DNA of 64,000 nucleotides from Candidatus Gracilibacteria bacterium GN02-872 (GTDB lineage Bacteria; Patescibacteriota; Gracilibacteria; BD1-5; UBA6164): positions 186,001 to 250,000 of the forward strand of contig MOLU01000001.1 in assembly GCA_003260325.1 (NCBI GenBank), read 5' to 3'. Shown here in pieces: positions 21,209 to 32,777 of this stretch (the stretch's first letter is position 1; every line of letters starts with the position of its first letter). Under the pieces are notes generated by a model that worked only from the letters and a program-made list of their open reading frames with translations, was not told the DNA's origin and did not search any database. Made by a program: the position numbers and the translations under genes.

Positions 21209-23825
21209 ATCATTTTCTTTCTATAATTTCTAAAAACTGTTTTGAGCTTCATTTTTTTATATTTATATCTTCAGGAAAAGCATTATAAAAAGCATTTCAC
21301 CAAGAAGTATTTATTCTATCATCAAGTAAAATAACAATTCATTTATCATTTTTTGATCTAATTAACCTTCAAAAACCTTGTTTTAATTTAATAATAGCTT
21401 TTGGAATAGAATATTCTAAAAATGGATCTTTAAAAGCCTTACTTCTAGCTTGAAAAATAGGATCAGTAGGAACTTGAAAGGGAAGTTTATAAATTATTAA
21501 ATATTTTAGTTTTCATCAAGTAATATCTACTCATTCCCAAAAACTATCTGTTCACAAAATAATTGATTCATTTGGTTTTTCTAAAAATTGATTTAGAATC
21601 TTTGTTTTGCTTCATCAAATAGACTGAGCAAGAAGATTTATTCACATTTTTTTCAAATTTATAGAGTTTTCCACATAAATACTCTTTATAGATGCAAAAC
21701 TAGTAAATAAAGTCAAAGTATTTCATCAAACTATTTCATAAAATTCTTTTAAAAAATTTGAAATACTTTGTGAAGAATTTTTTATATTTCATAAATCTGT
21801 AGGAATAAATAGGGTAGATTGGCTTTTATAATCAAAATCACTATAAAATTTTAAAAAGTCAAATCACTCTAAATTCAAAATATTTTTTAAATAATCAAAA
21901 GAATTATTTATAGATAAAGTAGCTGAAGTCAAAACACAAGTTGATATTTTATCCCAAAAATTATTTTTTAGATAATCTCAAGGACTCAAAACCGTGTACT
22001 CAAAGTATAATCAATAATTTTCACTAAAATTTAAAATTTTTATTTTAGAATCAGAATTATCACTTTTAAAAATAACATTTAAAACATCAAGTACATTTTC
22101 AAAATAAAGAATCTCTCTAGAAAAATCATATTTTTCCTGAGTTTTTAAAAAATCTGAAATTCAAATAATTTCTAAATTTATTTTTTTTAATAAATCAGAA
22201 AAATCAAACTCTTCATAAAAATCTTTTCAAATAAGAACTGTTTTATAAGCTTGATCAGCAAGAGTTTTTCTGGTTATATAGGTATTTCAAAAATCTTCAA
22301 CTAAATCAAGTTTTGAAAAAATATTGTCTTTTTTCACTAGAAATTCAAGCTTATTTACATCTTTTATTGTAAGAATTTTTTCTATTTTAGCTAAAACTTC
22401 TACAAAATTTTTAAAATTATACCTTCTTTTCAAAACTTCTGTTATATTATCCTCTATGTTATGTGCTTCATCAATTATGATATTTTGTAAACTTCATAAA
22501 ATAGAATTTTCATTTTCTAAATCTGAAAAAAGTAAACTATGGTTTATAATAACTAAATCACTAAAATCTATTGATTTTCTAGCTTTTTCTAGAAATTCAT
22601 AATCTAGATAAATATTTTTAGATTTTTCAAAGTTAAATCTATCACTTGTAAGTTCATTTTTCAAATAATATTCTTGAGGAAAAAAACTCAATTCATCTAA
22701 TTCTCAAAAATCAGTTTCAAGCAACCAAAGGCTAATTTTAGAGAAAAATGAAACATCCTTGTATTCTAAATCTCATAACAAAATATAATCAAAAAATCAT
22801 TTCAAACTTAAATAATTTGATTTTCATTTCAGCTTTGTATAAAAGAAATTTTGTCAAAGTTTAGCTTTCAAAAATTTTAAATCTTTTTCAAAAAGCTGAT
22901 CTTGGAGAGTTTTTGTGTTTGTACTAACATAAACTTTTTCTCAAATATTTTTTGCATAAATAATTGAAGGTATCAAATAAGCAAAACTTTTTCAAAGTCA
23001 AGTTGGGGCTTCAATCACTATTTTTTTGTTTTTGTCAAGACTTTCAAAAACTTTTTCAGCCATTTTAAACTGATTATCTCTCTTTTCTAGATTTCACAAA
23101 TCTTTAAAATAATCCAAAATGTCTATCTTGTCTAAATCTGTTTGTTTAAATTCGTTGAGTATTTCTGGAATTTTAAAAACTCAAACTTTTTTCAAAATAA
23201 TTGTTTCAAAATCTCAAAAACTTAAATTTTGTAAATTGTCAAGTCCTAAAAATCTTCACATAATCTTCACATTTAAATCACTTGACAAATCAAAAATATA
23301 TTTTATTAAGCTTATTTTTTCACTACTATATCAATTAAATTCATTTAACATCTTAGCAAAAAGTTCAGCTGTAGCTTTTGTATCATTTATAGCTCTATGA
23401 AATCAAGAAATCTCTATTTTATAATGTTTACAAAGCATTTCTAAGTTTAGAGATTCATTTCTGAAATTCAAAAAATTTGCAATAAAAAAAGTATCAATCT
23501 TTAAATTTCTTTCTACATTTATTCAGTTTTCTACTAAAAAATTTATATCAAAATCTACATTGTGTCACAAAAGTATATTGTTTCAAATAAAATCAAGTAT
23601 TTCTTGTCTTATTTCTTCTATTTTTGGAGCTAAAGAAACATCTTCATCAAAAATATTTGTAATACTTGAAATAACCGTAGGAATAGGAATTTCAGGATTT
23701 ATAAAACTATTATAACTATCAATAATCTCAAAATTGTCTTCTCTTAGCTTAATCATAGCTATCTCAATAATTTTATCAGTTTTTGGGTTAGTTCAAGTTG
23801 TCTCTAAATCAAAACATATAATCAT
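21207..23825 (-). CDS. dinG: DnaQ-type exonuclease fused to DinG-family helicase
   Basis: The 872-aa protein has an N-terminal DEDDh 3'-5' exonuclease (FDLETTG at residues 5-11, GHNVDFDINFL near 90, H-x4-D near 150). A linker of about 80 residues follows, then an XPD/DinG-type superfamily-2 helicase: EAPTGLGKSFAY near 275, DEAH near 450, LTSATLS near 620, FWEGVDIPG near 775 and GRLIRS near 830. No four-cysteine cluster lies between Walker A and DEAH, so the iron-sulphur domain of E. coli DinG appears absent, as in the exonuclease-DinG proteins of Firmicutes. A TTCACA direct repeat lies in the linker-coding part. It is divergent from the 214-aa secreted protein gene. Confidence 0.9.
23254..23272 (-). 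repeat. 11-bp-phased TTCACA repeat inside dinG
   Basis: An exact copy of the two-half-site element found three times upstream of the S-layer operon lies in the region encoding the exonuclease-helicase linker. It is read there as N-V-K-I-M-G-R. Confidence 0.75.
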
Positions 23826-23842
23826 AATTTTTAAAAATTTTC

Positions 23843-23894
23843 TTGAATAAAATATTTATAAGAATATAATATCCAAAATATTAAATAAAGGAAG
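23843..23894 (+). promoter_or_regulatory. promoter and ribosome binding site of the 214-aa secreted protein gene
   Basis: TTGAAT (23843-23848), 16-bp spacer, TATAAT (23865-23870). AAAGGAAG at 23887-23894 lies 5 nt before the ATG and is one of the few Shine-Dalgarno-like sequences in the window. Confidence 0.5.
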
Positions 23895-23899
23895 TTTAA

Positions 23900-24544
23900 A
23901 TGAAAAATATTTTAAAAATATTATCCGTGTTTTTTATAACAATAAATATTTTTAGCCTAAAATTTGCTTTTAGTGAAAATGAAACTGAAAAATTAGAATT
24001 AATAAAAAAATACATAATAGATTATAAAAAAAATCTAAACAATATAATAAAAAAATATGAAATCAAAAACAATAAAGATCTAGAAGAAAATATAAAATCT
24101 TTAGACTGGTCAATACAAGTCATAGATAAAGTAAAAAATACTTATTTACCAGAACAAGAGAAAGATAAGCTTGTCAGATACTTAACTAAAAGTTTAAGAG
24201 AACTAAATAGTAAATCAAGAGATATTTTGAGAAAAGAAAAAGAGAATTATGAAAAAAAATTTAAAGAAACTCAAAAATATTATTCTTCAGTTTGAAATGA
24301 AATTTGAGATAAGTTAGATTACTTAGTAAACCTAATTTATAAACAAAAAATAGAAAATAAATTAAACTTGACTACAGATGAAATAATTGTAAAAAATAGT
24401 TTAGAAAGACTAAAATCTAAATCTAAACAAATAAAAATTATTTGAGATTTAGAATTTGAGTCTAAAAAGGATTTAGATAAATTCCTTAAAAGAACTATAA
24501 ATGATATAAAATCTGAAATAAAAGAGTTAAAAAATCACTTATAA
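23900..24544 (+). CDS. secreted helical protein of unknown function (214 aa)
   Basis: I do not recognise the family. A signal peptide (about residues 1-25, FAFSENE at the likely cleavage region) precedes a highly charged Lys/Glu/Asn-rich protein predicted to be almost entirely helical, with heptad-like spacing over residues 28-210. No Cys. UGA encodes Gly at three places in the C-terminal half. A dedicated promoter, a Shine-Dalgarno-like site and a terminator suggest a single-gene unit. Confidence 0.72.
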
Positions 24545-24567
24545 AAGACTAAAATTAGTCTTTTTTT
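24543..24567. terminator. bidirectional terminator
   Basis: AAAAGACTAA / TTAGTCTTTT with a 2-nt loop and T7, between convergent genes. The last codons and stop of the pseudouridine synthase gene run through its right arm. Confidence 0.8.
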
Positions 24568-25268
24568 ATTCAAAGCCTCTCAAATAAGTTATTTAATTCC
24601 TTATTTGTCAAGGGAATATATTCTCAAGTCTCTAAATTTCAAAGTTTTATATTTTCTATCCTTATTCTTTTCAATTTTTTTACTTTAAATCAAACTTTTT
24701 CAACCATTCTTCTTATTTGTCTGTTTCTTCACTCAGTTATAATTATAGAAAATTTTCCTGAAGAAATCCTGTTTACCTGAGCTTTCTTTGTATAACTTCA
24801 TAAAATAAAAAGTCAATTTGACATTTTTTGTAATGCTTCATCTGTTATTTTTCAAAAGACTTCAACTATATATTCTTTTTCATGATTATATTTAGGATGC
24901 ATCAAAAAATTTGCAAGTCTTCAATCATTTGTAAGCAAAATAAGTCAAGTTGTATCTTTATCAAGTCTTCAAATAGGGAAGACTCTTTCTTTTATATTAA
25001 TTATATCAATTATATTTTTTTCTTGATTTTGAGCACAAGTTGTAACTATTCCTCTTGGCTTATTTAATTTATAATAAACAAGGTTTTTTTGCTTGTCTAT
25101 TGCCTTTTGCAAAAGCTCAATTTTATCTTCTCACGGAGTAATAGATTGTCAAATTTCAGCTACAATTCAGTTTACCTTTACTAATCAATCTAATATATAT
25201 TCTTCTGCCTTTCTTCTACTACAAATTCAAGCTTGACTTAAGTATTTTTGTAATCTTATTTTTTCCAT
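24555..25268 (-). CDS. pseudouridine synthase, RsuA/RluB family
   Basis: The enzyme isomerises a specific uridine in rRNA. The 237-aa protein opens with an S4 RNA-binding domain (RLQKYLSQAGICSRRKAEEYI, from residue 5) and continues with the synthase domain: YYKLNKPRGIVTT near 67, the catalytic GRLDKDTTGLILLT near 102-115 (Asp as nucleophile), and EGRNRQIRRMVE near 180. The frame extends through one UGA near its end and stops at TAA within the terminator, adding a few residues beyond the usual end. RsuA and RluB cannot be separated from the sequence. It precedes nothing co-directional downstream and follows murB by 5 nt. Confidence 0.9.
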
Positions 25269-25273
25269 ATTTT

Positions 25274-26206
25274 TTAATTTTTTATTATTCTAACTTCAGG
25301 CTCTAAAAAAACTCAAAATTTTTCTTTTACAGTTCTTTGTGCTAATTCTATCAAATCAATCAAATCTTTATAACTTCAGTTTCAATCGCTCATTAAAAAA
25401 TTTGAATGTAAATCAGAAAAATAAGCTGTTCCAAGCCTAAATCATTTTAATCAAGATTTTTCAAGTAAAAATCAAGCTGAAATATTCTTCACATTATCTT
25501 CACATAACTCAGGAAATTCACATAAAAATTTTTCTTTGTCAAGTGTAGGATTCTTAAAAAAACTTCAGCACGTATTTCACTTTGGCTGCTTATTTTCCCT
25601 AAAAAAAATATTATCCTCATCACTATGATATTTTTCTATTTTTTTAGATAAATCAAATTTTGCTTTTATTATAAAGTATTTTTCTGTCTTTTTAAAAATA
25701 GAATTTCTATAAGAGTATAAACAATCAGATTTTGTAAAATTTTCTATTTGTCAAGAATTTAAATTTAGCACTGTAGCACTTAAAAAATTATTTTCAGTTT
25801 CTAATCAAAAACAACCAGCATTTCAAAAAATGGCTCCTCAAACTGTTCAAGGAAGTCAGATAAATCTGTGCCACAAATCTTGTCAAAAATCTTTTTCTAA
25901 ACTCTCTGCAATTTGAGAAATATTTTCATTACTATAAGATTCGAGAATTTTTGCTTCAGGATAGTAATTCCATCATTTTAAATTATTTTTTATAACTATT
26001 CACTCAAATTTATCAAATGCAAAAAGCATATTTGTTCATCATCAAATAAATAGCATCTTTAAGCTATTTTTTGATGCAAAATCAAAGATATTTTTTAAAA
26101 TCTTCACATTATCTTCAGATTCAATCTCATAAAAATATTTTGCTTTAGCTAATGTTTTAAAATTTGAAAGGTTTGTTATATCTATATTTTCTTGTAATTC
26201 AAGCAT
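25274..26206 (-). CDS. murB: UDP-N-acetylenolpyruvoylglucosamine reductase MurB
   Basis: MurB makes UDP-MurNAc, so the cell builds its own peptidoglycan precursor. The 310-aa FAD enzyme has FKTLAKAKYF near residue 16, FIGGGTNMLF near 52, LPGTVGGAIFGNAGCFG near 117, the SYRNSIFK active-site segment near 165, NTCGSFFKNP with the catalytic Ser near 212, and LEPEVRII with the catalytic Glu near the C terminus. UGA supplies many conserved glycines. Two TTCACA-repeat stretches lie in the coding sequence (25487-25522 and 26101-26120). It is 5 nt upstream of the pseudouridine synthase gene. Confidence 0.94.
25487..25522 (-). repeat. TTCACA repeat cluster inside murB
   Basis: CTTCACATTAT is followed directly by CTTCACATAAC (11-bp phase), and a third TTCACATAAA lies 8 nt further on. 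A shorter variant, TTCACATTATCTTCAGAT, lies at 26103-26120 in the same gene. Confidence 0.6.
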
Positions 26207-26325
26207 TTTTTCTAAATTAAAAATATTTTTCTAAAGTATAATGTTTTAAAATATATTTTCAAGTGATAAATTTGACTTTTTTGTAAAAAATAGATAATTA
26301 AGATAAGTATCTTTAAAAAAATATT

Positions 26326-27468
26326 ATGTCATCACTAAAATTAGAAGAAGAATCCATGCCTATTATAAAGGAAATTACACAGGAAATTGATTTGTCAAAC
26401 AAGACAATTCTTATGATACAACATTGAGTAAAAGATGCTATAGACTTTGCTTTAAGCTTAAAAAATAATTCAAAAGCTGAAGTTATATTTCTACCAAAAC
26501 CATTTTCACAAAAACCTGAAGATTTAGAATATTGAGAACAAAGCTGATTAACTATAGAAAACCCTTGAGATAATTATGAAGAATGACTTGAAAAAGATTG
26601 ATATCTAGAAGAAATAATAGAAAGCCTTTGAGATAAAGAAATTATAATAGTAGAAGTTTGATGAATAACAACTCAAAATCTATTAAAAAAAGAAATTTTA
26701 GAAAAATGAAGTCAAAATAAAAATATAAAATGAATAGTTGAAATAACAACTTTTTGACACAAAAGACATGAAGTAAATAAAACAAATCTCTATATTCCAA
26801 CATATTCTATAGCAAGAAGTCCTATAAAAGAAAGAGAAGCAAAACATGTTTGAGCAGCTGTTTACAGAAGTTTAGATCAAGTTCTACATGAGCTAGATAG
26901 AGCTATAATAGATTGTAAAATAACTATGGTTTGATATTGAATGATTTGAAAAAATGTTTGTGAAGCTTTTAAAACATGCAAAAAAGTAAGTGTTTATGAC
27001 ATAGACAAGAAAAAACTAAAAGAAGCTAAAAATAATTGATATGATATTTGAAAAAATGATATTTGAAAATCTGATATAATAATAGCTTCAACTTGAGAAA
27101 GATCAATAGATGAAGATTTTATAAAAAAATGTAAAGACTGAGTTTTACTTGTAAGTGCTTGATCAAGGCAAAATGAAATAGATGTAGAATATCTAGAAAA
27201 AAGTTCTGAAGACACAAAAGAAATTCATGAATTTATAAAAAGATACACTATTTGAAAAAAGAAAATATATCTTTTTAGAGAATGAAAAAATGCAAATTTT
27301 GCTGGAGATAGTTGTCCAAGTAACTCTATGGACCTAATTCATGCAGAAACACTATATTGTATAAAAAATATTTTAGATTGAAATTTTGAATTTAAAAAAG
27401 AACTAAATGAAGTAAGTGGTGATGATAGAAAAAGCATATTAAAAATGCATAAAAAATATTGGAATTAA
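26326..27468 (+). CDS. S-adenosylhomocysteine hydrolase-like NAD-binding protein
   Basis: The 380-aa protein resembles adenosylhomocysteinase in its C-terminal two thirds. It has a Rossmann motif MVGYGMIGKNVCEAF near residue 205, an acidic strand end VYDIDKKK, DIIIASTGERS near 248, LLVSAGSRQNEID near 272, and a C-terminal DSCPSNSMDLIHAETLY near 333. This last segment parallels the PSFVMSNSF region of the true enzyme. It is about 50-100 residues shorter than authentic hydrolases, and its substrate domain is poorly conserved, so the substrate is uncertain. It stands alone upstream of a Nudix gene (17 nt). AdoMet-using enzymes (QueA, PrmC) elsewhere in the window would produce or relate to its putative substrate. 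Confidence 0.5.
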
Positions 27469-27485
27469 AACTTAAAAATTTAATT

Positions 27486-27893
27486 ATGAAAATAAAAAAT
27501 GTAGCTTGTGCCTTACTTGTAAAAGATGGAAAATTGCTATTACAAGATAGAAAAAATATTTCAAAATACTGAGAAGAATGGTCTTTTTTTTGATGATGAA
27601 TTGAGGCTTGAGAAGATTCAAAGCAAGCCCTAATAAGGGAAATAAAAGAGGAACTTGATTTTGATATTTCATCTTGGGAAATCTCATATTTATGAGAAAT
27701 AGTTCATTATACAGATTTCTGAATAGAATACCACAGGTTTCTTTACTGAATAAAAATACCAGAAAATATAAATATTTTTGATGATAAAGAGTGAAGTTGA
27801 GCTTATTTTTTTGATTTAAATGAAGTTTTAAATCTAAAATTTAATACAAACATAGATGCTGAAATATTTCAATTAAAAAATAATTTTTTATAA
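27486..27893 (+). CDS. Nudix hydrolase (135 aa)
   Basis: Nudix enzymes hydrolyse nucleoside diphosphates linked to another moiety. The Nudix box is complete: GGGIEAGEDSKQALIREI followed by KEEL, near residues 40-62, with UGA for two of its Gly. MKIKNVACALLVKDGKLLL gives the first strand. The substrate (damaged nucleotide, NDP-sugar, mRNA cap) cannot be inferred. The gene ends 15 bp before a four-unit 18-bp repeat array. Confidence 0.88.
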
Positions 27894-27908
27894 AAAATTA
27901 TTAAAAAT

Positions 27909-27980
27909 AATAACTTTTATATTATAAAGTATTTCTATTTTACAAAGTACTTTTATATTATAAAGTTACTTTATAATATA
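27909..27980 (+). repeat. 18-bp tandem repeat array A (4 units)
   Basis: Units: 27909-27926, AAGTATTTCTATTTTACA (27927-27944), AAGTACTTTTATATTATA (27945-27962), AAGTTACTTTATAATATA (27963-27980). The two middle units occur exactly, in swapped order, in array C at 32832-32867. Confidence 0.85.
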
Positions 27981-28012
27981 GAAAAATCTTACTTTTTAAT
28001 CTAAATCAAAAT

Positions 28013-28046
28013 AAAAATAAGCTTAAGAGAACTAAGCTTATTTTTT
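28013..28046. terminator. bidirectional terminator at the uvrA 3' end
   Basis: AATAAGCTTA / TAAGCTTATT with a 6-nt loop between an A-run and a T-run; it touches the uvrA stop codon. Confidence 0.85.
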
Positions 28047-30906
28047 ACTTTCAAAGTTTATTTTTATTCAAATACTTTTTTACAGCTTGTCAAGTAAAAC
28101 TTTGTTTACATTTCTGTATTCAGTTTATATCTCATTCATAAACTAAATTTCATCATTTTTCTCATCAATCTGGTCAAATATCTATTATATGATCAGCGTT
28201 TAAAATAACATCCATATTATGTTCTATAACCAAAACAGTATTTCACTTATCAACCAAAGAATGAAGTATTTTTAATAATTTTGCAACATCTTGAAAATGA
28301 AGTCAAGTTGTAGGTTCATCTAATATATAAAATGTCTTTGTAGTAGATTTCTTTGACAATTCTGTAGCGAGTTTTACTCTTTGAGATTCTCAACCTGAAA
28401 GAGTAGTTGATGATTGTCAAAGTTTAACATATCAAAGTCAAACTTCATCCAAAACTTTTAAAACTTTTATAACTTTTGGATGAGCTTTAAAAAATTCCAA
28501 AGCTTCTTCTATAGTCATCTCAAGTACATCAGAAATAGTTTTTCACTTATACTTTACTTTCAAAGTTTCAGGATTATATCTTTTTCATTCACAAACCTCA
28601 CACTCTACATAAACAGTTGGTAAAAAATGCATTTCTATCTTTTTTACTCAGTCTCATTCACAAGCATCACATCTTCACTCTTTTGTATTAAAACTAAATC
28701 TTCATGGTCAGTATCATCTAATTTGAGCTTCTTCTGTCATTGCAAATATTTCTCTAATAGCAGTAAAAACTCAAGTGTAAGTTGCAGGATTACTTCTAGG
28801 AGTTCTTCAAATAGGGGATTGATCAATAATTACAGTTTTATCAAGATTTTCCAATCACAATATTTCTTTAAATTGTCAAGTAGATCTTTTTGCTCTATTT
28901 AATTCATTTGCTAAATAATTTGCTAAAATATCATTAACTAAAGAAGACTTTCAGCTTCAAGAAACTCAAGTAACAACTACAAAATTTTCAAGAGGAATAG
29001 AAACATCAATATTTTTTAAATTGTGTTCTTTTGCTCAAACTATTTTTATTTCTTTTCAATCTTTTCTTAAATCAAGATAATTTTTTCTTTTTCCTCTTTT
29101 TATTATTATATCTTGATTTCAGCTAAGATAAGGTCAGGTTACAGAATTTGGATTATTTATAATATCATCTATAGTTCATTCAGCAATAATCTCTCATCAG
29201 TGGACTCATGCTCATGGTCAAATATCTATTATATGATCAGATTCCCTCATAATATCCTCATCATGCTCAACTATTATAAGAGTGTTTCATATATCTCTCA
29301 ATTTTTTTAGATTTTCAATCAACATATCATTATCCCTTGGATGAAGTCAAATACTTGGTTCATCCAAAATATAAATAATTCATTCAAGTTTTGTTCAAAG
29401 CTGAGTTGCAAGTCTAATTCTCTGAGATTCTCAACCTGAAATAGTTCAAGCTTTTCTTGAAATAGTTATATAATCAAGTCAAACTCACGCTAAAAATTCA
29501 AGTCTTTCAATTATATTTTTTAAAGCCTTTTTAGAAATTTTTTCCTGACTTTTTGTTAATTTTATTTTTCTAAAAAATTCTAATGATTTAGTAACTGATA
29601 AATCAGATAACTGTCAAATATTTAATCAATTTAAATAAACTGATAAACTTTCTTCGTTTAATCTATATCAACCACAAGTAGGACAATCCATATCAACTAT
29701 GTATTCATCATAAATTCACTTATCAGCTCATCAATCATAATATCTTCTAGTCAAAACATTCATTATTCACTCAAACTTCATACTAAAAACTCTCTTTTGT
29801 CAAGACTCAGTTTTGAAGTTTACAGAATAAAGTTTATCTCAAGTTCAGTACATAATCAAATCCTTTTCTCTTTTAGTCAATTTTTCATAATTTTTATTTA
29901 AGTCAATTTTGTTCTTTTTTCAAAACTCTTTTAAAAGCTCAAAAAACATATCTCCTCAAAATCAAGGTCAAGTTATAGCTCACTCAAGCAAAGTAAGATT
30001 TGGATTAACTATTCTTTCTTCTAAAAATACTTTTTTAATTCCAAGTCAATGACAATCAGGACAAGCTCATTGATGACTATTAAAGGAAAAGCTAGAAATA
30101 CTCAAATCAGCGGGAATATGTCAACAATTTGAACAAACAAAAATATTTGAAAAAGACTTATCTATAGATTTTTCTCAAGTTAAAAAACGTATTTCAAGTT
30201 GTCAAATTCATATTTTATAAGCCAAATTTATAGAATCTTTCAATCTTTTTGTATCAGGACTATCATCCAAAGAAAAATCTTTTTTTACTAGTCTATCAAT
30301 TACGATAGCAATATTTTCAAATTTTTTTACTTTTATTTCATCATTTATTGTATAAATTTCATCTCAAATAGAAAATCTGATAAATCACATATCAAGAACA
30401 TCTTTCTTTAGAGTTTCTATATTTGAATAACTCTTTTTTAGTGGTGATTTTATGATAAATTTTGAATCATTTTTAAATTCTAAAATATAATTTATTATGT
30501 CACTTATAGAATCTTTTTTTACAAAGTTTCAGCATTTTATACATTTTCTATCTCAAATATTTAAATACAAAACCTTGTAATAATCATAAATTTCAGTAAT
30601 AGTTCAAACTGTAGAGCGAGGATTTTTGTTTGTCGTTTTTTGATCAATAGAAATAGTTGGAGAAAGTCAATTTATTTCGTCAACTTCGGCTTCTTCATCA
30701 AGTCCTCAAATAAACATACGAGCATAGCTTGACAAACTTTCTAAATATTTTTGTTGTCAAACATTATAAATAGTATTAAAAGCTAAACTTGATTTTCAGC
30801 TTCAAGAAACTCAAGTTATAACTGTCATTTTATTTTTTGGAATTTTTACTGAAATATTTTTCAAATTATGAGTTTTTGCTCAAACAACTTCTAAGTATTT
30901 TGACAT
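28045..30906 (-). CDS. uvrA: excinuclease ABC subunit UvrA
   Basis: UvrA is the damage-recognition ATPase of nucleotide excision repair. The 953-aa protein has the duplicated ABC layout: first Walker A GVSGSGKSS near residue 30 (all Gly UGA), CPNC-type zinc-binding pairs, LSGGES-type signatures, a second ATPase half ending with DEPTTGLHF-type Walker B, and VIEHNMDVI near the C terminus. Length is normal for the family. It follows a terminator-like hairpin whose T-run abuts its ATG and is the last gene of the comF-Nudix-Nudix-uvrA group. Confidence 0.95.
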
Positions 30907-30936
30907 AAAAAAAGATTAGTATTTATCTAACCTTTT
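30907..30936 (-). terminator. terminator-like hairpin directly before uvrA
   Basis: On the minus strand AAGGTTAG / CTAATCTT (one G-T pair, 7-nt loop) is followed by T7 and then the uvrA ATG. It may act as an attenuator between the Nudix gene and uvrA. Confidence 0.55.
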
Positions 30937-30949
30937 ATTTTAATCATTT

Positions 30950-31363
30950 TTAGAATTTATCAAGTTTTTTTTGTTTATTAAAAAAATATTTTTCAATTAA
31001 ATTTTTATCAAATAATTCAATTTCTTTGTAATCTAAAAATCAACAAAATTCGTGTTTTTCAGGTTCCATATTTTTTAAATCAGATAAGTTTTCAACTGTA
31101 GCTAGATAATAAACTCAAAGCCAATGTTCTTCTCAAATAATCATTTTTACAGTATCAAATAAAATAAATTTATCAACTGTGAGATTAGTTTCTTCTTTTA
31201 TTTCTCTAATTAAAGTTTCAGTTATTTCTTCTCAAAATTCTAAAGTTCAACCTGGAAGCATTAATTCTCAAGCTCAGTACTTTTGTTTTGAGTTCTTTTT
31301 TAAAAGTAAAACTCTATCATTTTCATCTAGAATTATAGCTCTAGTAAATATTTTAAAAACCAT
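30950..31363 (-). CDS. Nudix hydrolase (137 aa)
   Basis: The protein carries a canonical Nudix box: GGTLEFGEEITETLIREI followed by KEET, near residues 40-62. The first strand is VFKIFTRAIILDENDRVLLL. The C-terminal half has EKHEFCGFLDYKEIE. The substrate is unknown. Its start codon directly abuts an 18-bp repeat array, so the repeats occupy its promoter or leader position. It lies 43 bp upstream of uvrA. Confidence 0.88.
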
Positions 31364-31417
31364 AATTATAAAAATTTACTTTGTAATATTGAAGTACTTT
31401 GTAAAAATCGAAATACT
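31364..31417 (-). repeat. 18-bp tandem repeat array B (3 units)
   Basis: Minus-strand units AGTATTTCGATTTTTACA, AAGTACTTCAATATTACA and AAGTAAATTTTTATAATT match the consensus of arrays A and C. The array ends at the base before the Nudix ATG. Confidence 0.75.
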
Positions 31418-31428
31418 CTTAAAATAGA

Positions 31429-32022
31429 TTAAAAACTATTTTTTTTTGAAATATTTTTTATTTTTAAAATAACATCATTTCAAGCTAATTTTGTTAAATC
31501 ATCATTTATATTTAAAATTTGAAATCATTTTATTTCTTGGGTTTCTATATTTATTTCTGAAAAATCTCAATCATAAATAAAAATATATCTAAAATCATGA
31601 TGGAAATGCTGCCTTTCATCTTTTTCCTTATTTTCAGGAATATAGTGAGTGTCTATATCTATAGGAATCATTTCATTTTGATTATGCCAAGAACATAGCT
31701 TTAATTGAGAAAGTCAAGTTTCTTCCATTGCCTCTCTTTTTGCAGTGTTTTGCATTTCTCAATCTCACTCTTCCCAGTGTCAACCTGGAACAAGCCATTT
31801 ATCAAGATTTATATTATGAATCACAACAAAATTTTGCATAGACTTATCAAAAATATAGGCTGAGGCAGTTAAGTGTCAATTAAAATTTTTTCTAGTCCAA
31901 AGATTTTCATTATCTTGAAGTTGTTTTTCAAGCAATTCAAATCTTTTTTCTTCATTTTTAAAATATTTTTTATACTTTTCTAAAGTTTCTAAAATATATT
32001 TTTTATACTTAAAATTACTCAT
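31429..32022 (-). CDS. Nudix hydrolase with N-terminal helical extension (197 aa)
   Basis: An N-terminal helical region of about 45 residues (MSNFKYKKYILETLEKYKKY) precedes a Nudix domain starting HLTASAYIFD. The box reads VPGGHWEEGDGEMQ, NTAKREAMEET. The REAMEET half is intact, but the first half has Asp in place of the box Glu and one extra residue before RE, so metal binding may differ. A start 42 nt upstream is possible but would overlap comF more. It follows the comF stop by 22 nt. Confidence 0.82.
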
Positions 32023-32044
32023 AATAAAGGTTTTTATCAAAAAT

Positions 32045-32743
32045 TTAATCAGAAGCAACAACAAGTCAAATTATTTTTTTTGCTCATTTTTGTTTTAAAA
32101 TAGAGGAAATTTCATTTATTGTTGTTCAAGTTGAAGCTACATCATCTACAATTATTACTTTTTTATCTTTCACTAAATTCAAATATTTTTCATCAAAAGT
32201 AAAAGAATTTTTTAAATTGTCAAGTCTAGTTTTTCTATCAAGTTTTGATTGTTGTTTTGTTTGTTTTACCTTTTTTAAAGTATTTTTCTTATAATTTATG
32301 TTAGAATATCTTGCAAAACTTTTAGCTAAAACTTCCGAAGAATTATATCATCTTTTCCATTTTCTTAAAAAATAGCTTGGAATAGAAATCACTAAGTATT
32401 CATCAAATTTTTTAGTATTTTCACTTTCTAAAAACTTTTTAAAAAGAAAAAATGCTAATTCTTCTAAAATTTCTTTTTTATTATAAAATTTTCAATCCTT
32501 TATAAGTTTCTTTATCAAAGGATTTTTATAATGTTTTAAAATAATAATTTTATCATAAAATACATTATTCAAAACTTGACAATTTCTATGATTTTCTGAA
32601 TTTTTTGAGTATTTTTTACAAACATAACATTTTTCTTCAAAATCATAAATCTTAGAAAAACAATCTTCACAAATAAAACTTCATTCTTTTTTACAAGAAT
32701 AGCATATTTTAGGGGAAATAATATCTAGTATAAATCTAAGCAT
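32045..32743 (-). CDS. comF: ComF family amidophosphoribosyltransferase-like protein
   Basis: ComF proteins are cytoplasmic factors needed for processing incoming DNA during natural transformation. The 232-aa protein has the N-terminal zinc ribbon (CYSC, CEDC and CYVC pairs within the first 45 residues) and the C-terminal PRTase signature KKVIIVDDVASTGTTI near residue 197. The Arg/Lys-rich segment SKLDRKTRLDN is also typical. Together with comEC and the pilus genes in this window it supports DNA uptake. Array C of the 18-bp repeat lies 35 bp upstream. Confidence 0.9.
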
Positions 32744-32777
32744 CTAAAGAAAAATATATTTAAAAAACTTCACATAA

